Source: CBDHFQ01 sp965262565
GTDB taxonomy: Bacteria; Bacteroidota; Bacteroidia; J057
Length of the DNA: 64,000 bases
Direction of reading: 5' to 3'
Assembly (NCBI GenBank): GCA_965262565.1
Contig: CBDHFQ010000029.1
Coordinates: 62,001 to 126,000 of the forward strand
A model generated the notes under the pieces. That model made no database searches. It saw only the letters and a list, made by a program, of their open reading frames with translations, and had not been told where the DNA came from. The position numbers and the translations under genes are program-made. Below, in pieces: positions 26,122 through 34,868 of the stretch. Numbering within the stretch: the first letter of the stretch is position 1; each line of letters begins with the position of its first letter.

Positions 26122-27406
26122 TATATTTCAACAATTCCATCGCGAATGGGAACCAGAAGTTCCCGCAAATGCCTGGGAAGGTATAGAGCAACGGCTGGAT
26201 AATAAGAGAAAGCCAAGAGGATGGTTATTTGTTGTTTGGATAGGAGTATTGTTAGGGCCTGTAGCTCTAGGAGCTGTATATATGTATTTTTGGCCTTTTC
26301 AGTTGTCATACGAAAGGAATATCGACCATCAGATAACTGTGGAAAAAATCGCAATACTCCCTATGTTACCCGACACCACTTTTCGGCTTGCTATGCAGAC
26401 CGATTGCCTACTTTCCCCAGATATAACCTCCAATTCCCAATTGGATGCAAGACCTTTACTGAGAGATCCTGAATTATCACTGATAGCTATCAACACCTCC
26501 CAACAAAATAATTCGTCAATGCCAGGAATACCCTACACTTTGAATCATAATATATCCCAGCATTCAGTATTGAATAAAACTCGATCAAATCCTAATATTT
26601 CACTAAACTCGATCCCCGTGGGCTATATTAATTCATCTGATAATCCATGGAATACCCACAAATCTGTGCATATAGGCATAAGTGTTCAGAAAGATGCCAT
26701 CGATTTAACTCAAAACAAGGATTCAAATAAAAAAATGAAATTGTATGTGGGTATATATCCTGCGTTCACCTATCACCATCTTAATCCTAATACATCAGAT
26801 GGAGTATTGATCAATAAATATAATAGGGCAAGGATGTTATCTGTACAAAGGTTAACTATGAAGGGTAACATAGGAATAATTGGAAGCATTGGGAAAAGAT
26901 GGGCCTGTAATATAGGAATCAATGGAGTGATGGGAAGCGTGCCAATTAGCTATGAAGTAGAAAGCGACATTAACTTTAAGGTGCTTGAAGGGAACAATAT
27001 TGAACAAGGGATCTGGTTTGCTCCATCCGCTCCTGTTACATCTCAAGATGTGAGAATTCATCGTATTGCTTATGTGGGACTCCATGCTGGTTTGGAATAT
27101 CTGTTACTCCATAATCGATCTCTTCATTTCTTATCTTTTGGGACAAAGGTATATGTACCTCTACCAGAACAGGCTTTGGTCCTAAATGAGTTCAGAAATA
27201 TTCGCCCTCAAAATTCGGCCATTCCGGCAGTACAAGCAGCATATCTAATGGAAATTCCTCTTGGCAGTTCGACATCTCTAAGGTTGGGGCCTGAAGTTAT
27301 TTATCCAGTAGGAAAATGGACTTATGCTAACGATGTATTTAATCTGATTCCTTATCAAATTGGGATGAAGCTTGAATTGACATGGAACGGTTCAATGCAG
27401 AACTAA
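26099..27406 (+). CDS. Anti-sigma-like membrane protein fused to an outer-membrane barrel-like domain
   Basis: Probable regulator of the overlapping ECF sigma factor. The N-terminal 40 residues (IDNIFQQFHREWEPEVPANA, then WEGIEQRLDNKRKP) resemble the short cytoplasmic sigma-binding segment found in Bacteroidota anti-sigma proteins. One membrane helix follows at about 41-64. A 140-residue polar, low-complexity linker leads to a C-terminal domain (about 210-435) with alternating strands (LYVGIYPAFTYHHL, HRIAYVGLHAGLEYLL) like PorT/OmpA-type beta-barrels. A barrel tethered to an inner-membrane helix is topologically unusual: it could be a periplasmic barrel-shaped sensor or reach the outer membrane through the linker. 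Confidence 0.75.
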   Translation: MDNNQIDNIFQQFHREWEPEVPANAWEGIEQRLDNKRKPRGWLFVVWIGVLLGPVALGAVYMYFWPFQLSYERNIDHQITVEKIAILPMLPDTTFRLAMQTDCLLSPDITSNSQLDARPLLRDPELSLIAINTSQQNNSSMPGIPYTLNHNISQHSVLNKTRSNPNISLNSIPVGYINSSDNPWNTHKSVHIGISVQKDAIDLTQNKDSNKKMKLYVGIYPAFTYHHLNPNTSDGVLINKYNRARMLSVQRLTMKGNIGIIGSIGKRWACNIGINGVMGSVPISYEVESDINFKVLEGNNIEQGIWFAPSAPVTSQDVRIHRIAYVGLHAGLEYLLLHNRSLHFLSFGTKVYVPLPEQALVLNEFRNIRPQNSAIPAVQAAYLMEIPLGSSTSLRLGPEVIYPVGKWTYANDVFNLIPYQIGMKLELTWNGSMQN

Positions 27407-27655
27407 GATTATTCGAATTGGGACAATCATTCCTCTACATATCGATTAAGGTATCCAACATCTTAAAGTTTAGGATAAGTAGGGGCGATTTTTTGAACGT
27501 ATTTATTAATACACAAGATTAAGAGAACATCAAGCAAATTTAATCCGTATAATAAGTTTTTGCATTTTCAAAGATCTGCTACTTCATATTTATCCTATCA
27601 TTTTTCATTTAACGTATATTTTATAAACAAAGGGTTAATTTATTAATCAAACTTT

Positions 27656-28555
27656 ATGCATAACAGATACCATCGTTCACATTTAAATTTCTTCGTGATA
27701 GGAGATTGGGGAAGACAGGGAGATTATGGTCAGCAGGAAACCGCTGATAGTATGGCTAAACAGGCGTTGGATTCACATCCGGAATTTATCATCTCTACTG
27801 GTGACAATTTCTACGAATACGGTGTTTCCAGTATTCTCGATCCTTTATGGCGACTTTCATATGAAGAGGTGTACCATCATGAGAGTTTGCAAATTCCATG
27901 GTATCCCGTATTGGGAAATCATGATTATGGCTTAAATCCTGATGCACAGATCGAGTATTCCGAAGTGAGTGAAAGATGGAGTATGCCTGCAAAATACTAT
28001 ACACAGGAGTGGATCCTTGACAGCGGACAGAAAATACTTATCGTGTATACTGATACCAGCCCATTTATTGAAGGCTTAATGCTTAGTTCAACATTTGCCA
28101 GTGCCAGTCCAGCACAGCAAGCGAAACAACTTAAATGGGTGGAAGATCAGTTGGCGGAAAGTGATGCTGATTGGAAATTAGTTGTAGGACATCATCCAGT
28201 GTACTCTACGGGGATAATGCATGGAGATCAGCCTGAAATGATTGAGCTATTTCTCCCGCTTTTTGAAAAATATAAGGTACAAGCTTATTTCTGCGGTCAT
28301 GACCATGATATCCAACACCTTAAACCGAGTGGTTATACGCATTATATTATATCGGGAGCGGGATCCATGATGCGTGAAGCTGGGACAGATACTCATGCCA
28401 TGTTTACTTCTGGCGAGAACGCTTTTGCAGAGGTAAATATTAATGAAGATAATATGCATATTAAATTCATCAATGCTGAAGGAGACCTACTTTACCAAAC
28501 AGACATCGCTCGTAAAGTGAAATACTCACAGAAAGCAGGTATGTATATGAGATAA
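27656..28555 (+). CDS. Tartrate-resistant-type acid phosphatase (metallophosphoesterase)
   Basis: Binuclear-metal phosphomonoesterase of the purple acid phosphatase (ACP5/TRAP) type. All five metal-binding blocks are present in order: GDWG, GDNFY, GNHDY, GHHP and GHDHD. The GDNFY tyrosine is the one that charge-transfers to Fe(III) in purple enzymes. The mature-domain size (299 residues) is right. No signal peptide is visible: the protein begins MHNRYHRSHLNFFVIGDWG, with the first core strand at residue 11, so it is either cytoplasmic or the true start has been missed. It is followed after 10 nt by an M29-like lipoprotein gene, probably in one transcript. The substrate is unknown. Confidence 0.88.
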   Translation: MHNRYHRSHLNFFVIGDWGRQGDYGQQETADSMAKQALDSHPEFIISTGDNFYEYGVSSILDPLWRLSYEEVYHHESLQIPWYPVLGNHDYGLNPDAQIEYSEVSERWSMPAKYYTQEWILDSGQKILIVYTDTSPFIEGLMLSSTFASASPAQQAKQLKWVEDQLAESDADWKLVVGHHPVYSTGIMHGDQPEMIELFLPLFEKYKVQAYFCGHDHDIQHLKPSGYTHYIISGAGSMMREAGTDTHAMFTSGENAFAEVNINEDNMHIKFINAEGDLLYQTDIARKVKYSQKAGMYMR

Positions 28556-28565
28556 TCCTAATTTT

Positions 28566-29831
28566 ATGAACTTTCCATTCGGCCATATTCCTAATAACAG
28601 CAGGAATAGCATATTTGATCCTATCTATAAGGGTCGATGTTCTTTTTACACACTTTTCATCACCCTTATATTAGTGTCTTGTTCTTCCGACCCTAGTGGT
28701 ACTGACGCTAAAGAAGCCATAATACAGGAAAAAGGGAATAATGGCTTCTCTCTTAATTTTCAGGTGCTGGCAGAAACTATGTTGGAACAGGCGAATCTAC
28801 AAGAAGGGGAAAGAGTGATGATGGTAGGTATGCCTGGAAGATTTGATCCCATAGTTCCATTGCTTGTAGAAGGGATAGTAGAAGCAGGTGCTGTTTATAT
28901 AGGGACTTTCTCTGTGGAACAGCAAGGTCCTACTTCCTGGAAAACTGATTTTATCGCTCAGGCACCGACAGATGAGCAAGAGTTGGTCGATATGTTCTCT
29001 TATCTCAAGGAAGTGGATCTGGGGATTATGCTTCCGGGAGCCACGCCAGAACACTTTCCTTATGCTGCTATGCAGGAAGTACTTCGCTCAGGACAGGGGA
29101 GAACCATTCACTTTCACTGGGCAGGAGCGTATGGACCTCAAGGCCTTCCCTTAGACATTGACCCAACGATCGACAGCATCTATCAACATGTCTTATTAAC
29201 AACAAATTATGCTGAATTAGCGGAAGCACAAAAAGCATTTGAACAGGCAATGAGGGGAAATAATATTCATGTTACGACTCCTGAAGGAACTGATATTCAA
29301 TTTGACATCGGTGATAGACCTGTCACAAAACAGGATGGAGATGCTTCCAGAGAAAGATCCATGGCCGCCCTTAATCTAATAGACAGAGAAATTGAACTTC
29401 CCGCTGGTGCCGTGAGAGTTGCCCCAATAGAAGAATCTGTCCAGGGGAAAATCGTTTTCCCATACTCATATTGGGATAGCGTATTAGTGTCAGATCTGGA
29501 AATGAGCTTTGAAAAGGGAAGGATAGTCAGTATGCAAGCTGAGGAAGGGCTGGAGGCAGTAGAAACGGTCCTGGAAAAGGGAGGGGAATCAGCAAGATCT
29601 TTTCGGGAGTTTGCTCTAGGAATGAATCCATTATTAACGACGATCACAGCACCAGATACGATTATTCCCTATTACGCTTATGGAAGTGGATTAGTGAGAT
29701 TATCCTTAGGTGATAATGGCGAGTTAGGCGGGAAAGTAGGTGGAGGATTTGTGCGTTGGAACTTTTTTACCAATGCTTCTGTGAAAGTAGGTGATGAAGT
29801 GTGGGTAAAGGAGGGGAAATTGATAAAATAG
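28566..29831 (+). CDS. M29-like aminopeptidase homologue, lipoprotein, metal site degenerate
   Basis: Related to the M29 (AmpS/AmpT) aminopeptidases by overall layout, but probably not an ordinary peptidase. A long N-terminus ends in a lipobox (LILVSC, Cys39), giving a lipid-anchored envelope protein; classical M29 enzymes are cytoplasmic. The C-terminal half follows M29 order: an RGNNIHVTTPEGTDIQFDIG strand pair, an ELPAGAVRVAP segment (278-287), FREFALGMNP (346-355), SGLVRLSLG (374-382), GGFVRWNFF (393-401). Compared from memory with family consensus, the metal ligands in PAGEV, the IHxALG His and the HWD His/Asp read Ala282, Arg378 and Arg397/Asn399. Only the Glu of REFALG is kept. It may be a binding protein or a changed enzyme. 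Confidence 0.7.
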   Translation: MNFPFGHIPNNSRNSIFDPIYKGRCSFYTLFITLILVSCSSDPSGTDAKEAIIQEKGNNGFSLNFQVLAETMLEQANLQEGERVMMVGMPGRFDPIVPLLVEGIVEAGAVYIGTFSVEQQGPTSWKTDFIAQAPTDEQELVDMFSYLKEVDLGIMLPGATPEHFPYAAMQEVLRSGQGRTIHFHWAGAYGPQGLPLDIDPTIDSIYQHVLLTTNYAELAEAQKAFEQAMRGNNIHVTTPEGTDIQFDIGDRPVTKQDGDASRERSMAALNLIDREIELPAGAVRVAPIEESVQGKIVFPYSYWDSVLVSDLEMSFEKGRIVSMQAEEGLEAVETVLEKGGESARSFREFALGMNPLLTTITAPDTIIPYYAYGSGLVRLSLGDNGELGGKVGGGFVRWNFFTNASVKVGDEVWVKEGKLIK

Positions 29832-30075
29832 AACAATTACTAACTAAAAGCATGGCATAGCATATAGTAATGTCTTTATAAGTGTGAGGACCTAATGTTG
29901 GCTATATAACTTCATGCCATCAACAAAACAAGCTTAAGATCCATAGCGGATAGATCTTTCTTTTTGGCCTCTCCCAATGCTATGATACTTCAGCTTTTTT
30001 CTTTCCTCCTAACCCAACTGTTTCCTTGGTGAATAAATAGTATCTTAGATATAAACTACCTATGAATTTCCATAC

Positions 30076-30591
30076 ATGAATGAACCTTCCTCAGAACTTT
30101 TCCTCATGATCCTGGCCACTGTGGGGACCCTGTTCACCATTTATTTCGGTTATTTTCGCTATAAACACTTTTTATGGGCCAGAAATAAGGTGCAATATGA
30201 TGTGTTCGTTCGGATCAACCAGCACAACACTAATTATTTTCTGAAGGTCGCCACATTGGTACGCATCAGAAAGAAAAACCCTAAACTGGCAACTAAAGGA
30301 GCCGCTGTGTTATTAAAATATGCCAATCAATGTCAGGAAAAGTTTCTCTTAATTCAGGAACAAGCAGTAAATAAAAAGATGGCCCTCTTTTGGATAGAAC
30401 AAATGAAGGAAGAGTGGAGCACATTGGCAGAAATAGATCAAACAGCTTTAGATGAATTAGTCTTACAACTTAGCAAGCAAACCTCTCCGGAGCTTATGGA
30501 ATGGCTGATTCCCTTGGATAAGCTTTCAAAAAATGAGCAGGATGTACAACCCCCCAATGAAAAAGTATATCATTGGATTGTGAATAGTTAA
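30076..30591 (+). CDS. Single-pass membrane protein of unknown function
   Basis: Protein of 171 residues with one N-terminal hydrophobic helix (about 8-28, LFLMILATVGTLFTIYFGYF). A basic, mostly helical cytoplasmic domain follows, containing NQHNTNYFLKVATLVRIRKKNP and a coiled-coil-prone stretch around 80-125. I recognise no family. It has its own 244-nt upstream region and lies 142 nt before the start of the ATP-pyrophosphatase/cupin pair on the same strand, so it could belong to that unit or be independent. Confidence 0.6.
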   Translation: MNEPSSELFLMILATVGTLFTIYFGYFRYKHFLWARNKVQYDVFVRINQHNTNYFLKVATLVRIRKKNPKLATKGAAVLLKYANQCQEKFLLIQEQAVNKKMALFWIEQMKEEWSTLAEIDQTALDELVLQLSKQTSPELMEWLIPLDKLSKNEQDVQPPNEKVYHWIVNS

Positions 30592-30733
30592 ATGGCTTAC
30601 TTTTGTGGTATGGTAAAAGGTTGCTGAAAAATACAGATGAGCAATTTGTTGTCATATAAAAAGTATCCATAAATTAGGTTTGTGAGGGGGGGATTTTGTT
30701 CCAATGGTCGATGACTAACATTTGAATTATTTT

Positions 30734-31822
30734 ATGACAGGTGAATCTATTATTTTTTTAAACTCGCATCGTGCTAAAAGTGGCGTATTAAATGGGATCA
30801 AATTAGCCCCTGAATATGTGTTGGCGGCCAAGTTTTTTGATTGTGGCATTTTGGATCGCTCTGAAAGCCTTGACGTAGGATTCGATTATAAAGTGCTGGA
30901 CCCTATTCCCGATCCGCTCGCATTTCCTGAAGCTTCTTTTGCGGACATTTGTGATGCCAGAGGAAAACAAATTATAAGAGAAGCAGTGGAGAATGATTTG
31001 ATTATTCAGGTGTTATGGTCAGGAGGTATTGATTCTACTGCAGCCTTGATTTCCATCCTGAAACACCTCCCCGGAAAGCTAGAGAGGCATTTGGAGGTAT
31101 TATTGACGATGGATTCCATCGATGAATATCCTCTATTTTTTCGGTCGCATATACTGAACCAGGTTTCTTATTTTCCTATAGCCGCTCCCGTAAGTGATTA
31201 TTTCAAGGATAATGCCCTGATTATTACTGGAGAACATGGAGATCAATTATTTGGGAGTGATAAAATGTTGCCCTTAATACTCAATCAGCTTGCATTTGAA
31301 TCCCATGAAGTGGTCTTACCTCTTTTTCTGATGAATAAATTTGGCCATAGAAAAAAAGTAGATCAACTGATCGAATTTCTCCAACCACTTATTCAGGCTT
31401 GTCCATTTCCCATTCAATATACCCATGAATTATTTTGGTGGTTTAATTTTACAATGAAATGGCAACAGGTATCTTTGAGGTTAGCCGTATTTAGTTTTAA
31501 AGAGAATGTATCAATCTTAGCCCGACAATTTCGCCATTTTTTTGGAAGTGAAGCATTCCAGGCCTGGGCCATGAGTCATCGGGAACCTAAATTGATCAGA
31601 GAACCACACACGTATAAACTTCCTGCGAAACAATATATTCAAGCATATACAAAAGATGATGATTATTTTCTCCAGAAGATAAAGCAACCTTCTCTCAGAG
31701 ATATCATCATTAACAGAAGAAATCAGGGTGAAAAAAGATATAGGGTGGTGATGAAAACAGATTACATTCCTCAATTTGAAGTATTTCACAAAACCCTAAA
31801 AAATCAGAACATATTCTCATGA
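30734..31822 (+). CDS. Asparagine-synthase-like ATP pyrophosphatase, no glutaminase domain
   Basis: Predicted to activate a carboxylate or carbonyl group by adenylation, releasing pyrophosphate, for attack by a nitrogen nucleophile. The PP-loop SGGIDST is at about residues 96-102. A second block, ITGEHGDQLFGSD (about 164-176), corresponds to the TGEGSDELFGG loop of asparagine synthetases, beta-lactam synthetases and lasso-peptide cyclases. The N-terminal ~90 residues are not an Ntn glutaminase (no Cys at position 2), so ammonia from glutamine is unlikely to be the nitrogen source. The ATG at 30734 is preferred to the upstream in-frame TTG at 30722. The stop overlaps the next gene's ATG by 4 nt, which makes strict coupling with the cupin likely. 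The substrate is unknown. Confidence 0.75.
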   Translation: MTGESIIFLNSHRAKSGVLNGIKLAPEYVLAAKFFDCGILDRSESLDVGFDYKVLDPIPDPLAFPEASFADICDARGKQIIREAVENDLIIQVLWSGGIDSTAALISILKHLPGKLERHLEVLLTMDSIDEYPLFFRSHILNQVSYFPIAAPVSDYFKDNALIITGEHGDQLFGSDKMLPLILNQLAFESHEVVLPLFLMNKFGHRKKVDQLIEFLQPLIQACPFPIQYTHELFWWFNFTMKWQQVSLRLAVFSFKENVSILARQFRHFFGSEAFQAWAMSHREPKLIREPHTYKLPAKQYIQAYTKDDDYFLQKIKQPSLRDIIINRRNQGEKRYRVVMKTDYIPQFEVFHKTLKNQNIFS

Positions 31823-32514
31823 AGGCTTATTCAGAATTCACGTTGGATAACGGCTTGTTATTTGATTATTCAGGTAATGACTTCCCTACTAAGCTCCATG
31901 CATGGACAGATAAGATTAGCTTAAGGTCGACAAATTCGACTTATTTCGGCTTTGTGTTTAAGGAAAGTACTCAATTACATACATCAGTAAATACATATTC
32001 TTTATTAGCTGGTCAATATTTTTGCCAACATACAGAGATTGCTTTAGAAGGAGGTAGTGGTATTGTCATTGAACGATTATCCTTTAAAGGAATGAACATG
32101 ATCGGGGGTCCGCTAGAAAATAGAGGAAGGTTAAAATATATAGATGGATGTACGGATTCGTTACTTGTACCGCCAGTAAAACTGGGAGATCCTTGTTTAA
32201 ACGCATTGTTTTTTCCTCCTAATATAGATCAAACTTCTCATACCCATCCATCTATGCGTGTAGGGATGGTGATAAAAGGAGCTGGGAGATGTGTCACTCC
32301 TGAAAGAACCTATGATTTGCTCCCGGGAATGGTATTTATTATTCATGAAGAAGGGGAACACAAATTTCAAACGTTAGAGAATCAAGCATTAGTTGTGATA
32401 GCCTATCATCCGGATTCTGATGTAGGACCTCAGGATGAAGACCATCCTATGATAAATCGCACCATTGTGGAAGGGGTTTCAGCAGCCAAAATAGAAGAGA
32501 TCCGTACTAAATAG
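31819..32514 (+). CDS. Cupin-domain protein paired with the ATP pyrophosphatase
   Basis: Small cytoplasmic protein of 231 residues. The C-terminal half (about 125-200) is a cupin barrel with both conserved blocks: HTHPSMRVGMVIKGAGRCVTP (motif 1, with two His of the usual metal set) and LLPGMVFIIHEEGEHKFQT (motif 2, with the third His). The N-terminal half has a beta-rich, cupin-like character without metal ligands, so a bicupin with one active half is possible. Such folds can be isomerases, dioxygenases or binding proteins. The ATGA overlap with the preceding ATP-pyrophosphatase gene indicates that the two products act in one pathway. Confidence 0.78.
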   Translation: MKAYSEFTLDNGLLFDYSGNDFPTKLHAWTDKISLRSTNSTYFGFVFKESTQLHTSVNTYSLLAGQYFCQHTEIALEGGSGIVIERLSFKGMNMIGGPLENRGRLKYIDGCTDSLLVPPVKLGDPCLNALFFPPNIDQTSHTHPSMRVGMVIKGAGRCVTPERTYDLLPGMVFIIHEEGEHKFQTLENQALVVIAYHPDSDVGPQDEDHPMINRTIVEGVSAAKIEEIRTK

Positions 32515-32597
32515 CCTTTATTTGATATCTGTGAGACAATTCATATAAAGCATGAGTTATAGGTTAAGACCAATATTCATCTAAATATACTAGCATC

Positions 32598-33041
32598 ATG
32601 CCCGCTCCATTTTTTATCTTTATTGTCCTATCCCTTTTTGTCTCAGGAAAGTTAATATCTCAGCCATCGGAAATTTATACTAAAAATGAGGAGGCTATTT
32701 CGGGATATGACCCCGTTGCCTATTTTGAACTAAATGAGCCAATAAAAGGGAATACCACCTATAAGTATCAATGGAAAGGGGTAAACTGGCTGTTCCAGTC
32801 CGAGATTCACCTGGAAAAATTCAAAGCCACTCCTGAAGCTTATGCTCCTCAATTTGGAGGATATTGCGCCTATGCTGTGGCTAATGGGTACACGGCGAAA
32901 AGTGATCCTCGTGCCTGGAAGATCGTAGACGGTAAATTGTACTTGAACTATAATAAGGGAGTCCAGAAAAAATGGGAAAAAGATCAAAGCACTTACATAG
33001 CTAAAGGAGAAACAAACTGGCCGGCTGTATTGGAACCCTGA
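32598..33041 (+). CDS. Secreted YHS-domain protein
   Basis: Exported protein of 147 residues with a signal peptide (about 1-22, ending LISQPSE). A single YHS-type domain follows: ISGYDPVAYFELNEPIKG, a YQWKGVNWLFQSEIHLEKF segment, then PQFGGYCAYAVANG. This family is common in Bacteroidota and Proteobacteria and is often linked to metal binding, but the molecular role is unknown. It is probably a monocistronic gene 83 nt after the cupin. Confidence 0.87.
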   Translation: MPAPFFIFIVLSLFVSGKLISQPSEIYTKNEEAISGYDPVAYFELNEPIKGNTTYKYQWKGVNWLFQSEIHLEKFKATPEAYAPQFGGYCAYAVANGYTAKSDPRAWKIVDGKLYLNYNKGVQKKWEKDQSTYIAKGETNWPAVLEP

Positions 33042-33351
33042 TTAACAATCGCTACCCCAAAAAAGGTCGGAATGCCCGACGCATGTCATATAGAATATGA
33101 ATTCCTCCTTTGAAATCATAGACCTTTCAGCATTTTTAACCATTCATCAATAAATTCTCCTGTTTTAATAAAATTTAGAGGAAAAATCCAGGTAAAAATG
33201 ATGTCTTTTCATCACAATCGACCATTAATGAATGTAAGCTTTTAATTTTTCTTTCTTGAGTTAATTCCTAAAAAGGATTCATATTTACTGCTCAGAATGG
33301 AACAATTTTAGCTATTTCCACTGTAGCAATTTTTTTTAAGTAGAAAGTACT
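33042..33351. other. Intergenic region, 310 bp
   Basis: Spacer before the small HMA-like gene. It contains a short GC-rich inverted repeat, GTCGG-N5-CCGAC, at 33066-33080, 25 nt after the YHS stop. That is too short and lacks the T-tract needed for a confident terminator. Nothing else is recognised. Confidence 0.4.
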
Positions 33352-33579
33352 ATGATTCAGACTTATTTGGTAGATGGAATGTCTACCGCTGCCTGTGCTA
33401 ATAAAATAAGACATGCGATAATGAATGTCCATAATGTCAAAGAAGCTAAAGTTAATCATTCATCAACCATTGTAGAGATTTTAGCCTACAGATGGGTGTC
33501 ATTTAAGGATTTAGAAAATGCTGTACATGCTTCTGGAAATTATACGATCCAGGCATGTAATTCTTTGGTGGGTCAATAA
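33352..33579 (+). CDS. Small HMA-like (heavy-metal-associated fold) protein, incomplete metal motif
   Basis: A 75-residue protein with the ferredoxin-like pattern of copper chaperones: strand IQTYLVDGM, helix ACANKIRHAIMNV, strand VKEAKVNHSSTIVEI, helix DLENAVHAS. The expected GMxCxxC loop reads GMSTAAC: the first cysteine is Thr and only the second (residue 16) remains. An extra Cys lies near the C-terminus. It may be a metal-binding protein with altered coordination or one that no longer binds metal. It stands alone between unrelated genes. Confidence 0.65.
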   Translation: MIQTYLVDGMSTAACANKIRHAIMNVHNVKEAKVNHSSTIVEILAYRWVSFKDLENAVHASGNYTIQACNSLVGQ

Positions 33580-33675
33580 GCCTCAGCTACATTAACTTTT
33601 CCTTCTCTTACCCTTTTCAATCGGTGAGAAACTATGATATTTTGATGATATTGAAAGGGTACGTAAATTCCACTC

Positions 33676-34743
33676 ATGGTTCAAAAGCTGCCTTTCGGTT
33701 CATTAGAAAACGGGAGATCCGTGGAGAAGTGGTTCATCAGCCATTCTTCCGGCTGTCAATTGGCGATATTGTCCTATGGAGCAATCATGCAGTCTCTCCT
33801 TGTTCCTGATCGAAATGGAGAGCTGAGAGATATTATTCTGGGATATGATCATATCCGTTCATATGAGCAGGATATGGGTTATCTAGGTGCATTTATAGGT
33901 AGGTTTGCTAATAGAATCGATCGAGGTAATATAGTTCTTAACGATGCGACCTACCGACTGACCTGCAATGAAAGAGGCATTAACCATTTACATGGAGGTA
34001 CCCAGGGATTTCACAAACAACTTTGGGACGTAAGGGAAAGGAGTGAAAGTGGATTGCGTCTGTATTATCTCTCCAGAGAAGGAGAAGAAGGCTATCCGGG
34101 AACTCTATCCGTAAATATCGATATATATTGGTCGGGAGATGATCAGCATCCCAAGCTTCACGTAGATATGAAGGCAGAGACAGATAAGGATACTATAGTA
34201 AATCTGACCTATCATCCTTATTTTCATTTAGCGGGAGATTTCAAGCAGGATATATTGGAAGATGAGTTGGTTATTTATGGTAATCAGATAACTGCCTTAA
34301 ATGAGCAACAGATTCCTACAGGTAAATTGATCGCCGTCGAAAACACCCCATTTGATTTTAGAACACCTGTACCCATTGGAACATTAATTCACGAATCATA
34401 TTTAAAAGTCAAACAAGCGGGAGGGTATGATCAAAATTTTGTGCTGAATCAGTTTTCTCATTCTATATCTACAGTTCAACGTGCAGCTAGCCTTTGGAAT
34501 CCCAAAAACGGCATAGAATTACACATTGGAACAACTCAACCCGGTCTCCAATTTTTTACTGCGGGTTTTTTGGATGAAAGTTATATTGGTAAAAATGATC
34601 AGCCATACTTTTCTAATTGTGCCTTGTGTCTTGAACCCCAACATTTTCCTGACTCACCCAATCATCCCCATTTCCCCTCTACCATAGTAGGGCCCGAAAC
34701 TCCCTATCATCATCAAATGGAATTCACTTTTGGAGCGAGGTAA
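33676..34743 (+). CDS. galM: Aldose 1-epimerase (galactose mutarotase)
   Basis: Interconverts alpha and beta anomers of aldoses such as galactose and glucose. Family landmarks are in order: LSYGAIMQSLLVPDRNGE, the ILGYDHIRSY segment, GRFANRI, NHLHGG (first active His), TYHPYFHLAG (second His), the GGYDQNFVL substrate Asp, and the catalytic Glu in CLEPQHFPDSPN. The 355-residue length is normal. No signal peptide is visible, so it is cytoplasmic. It stands alone near the other sugar genes; the vSGLT-like symporter 7 kb away would supply substrate. Confidence 0.93.
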   Translation: MVQKLPFGSLENGRSVEKWFISHSSGCQLAILSYGAIMQSLLVPDRNGELRDIILGYDHIRSYEQDMGYLGAFIGRFANRIDRGNIVLNDATYRLTCNERGINHLHGGTQGFHKQLWDVRERSESGLRLYYLSREGEEGYPGTLSVNIDIYWSGDDQHPKLHVDMKAETDKDTIVNLTYHPYFHLAGDFKQDILEDELVIYGNQITALNEQQIPTGKLIAVENTPFDFRTPVPIGTLIHESYLKVKQAGGYDQNFVLNQFSHSISTVQRAASLWNPKNGIELHIGTTQPGLQFFTAGFLDESYIGKNDQPYFSNCALCLEPQHFPDSPNHPHFPSTIVGPETPYHHQMEFTFGAR

Positions 34744-34868
34744 TGAGAGGTTGTGCCAATAAGAACATCTCCAACTGTTTGTAGGATTGGTATAAGGATT
34801 AATATGTTAAGAACTTCTGTCAATTAGCAATCTCTACCAGATTTTTGGAATGCTTTTCTTTGCCTCAG

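Noticed and set aside
33066..33080. GTCGG / CCGAC hairpin after the YHS gene
   Set aside because: The stem is only 5 bp with no T-tract after it.
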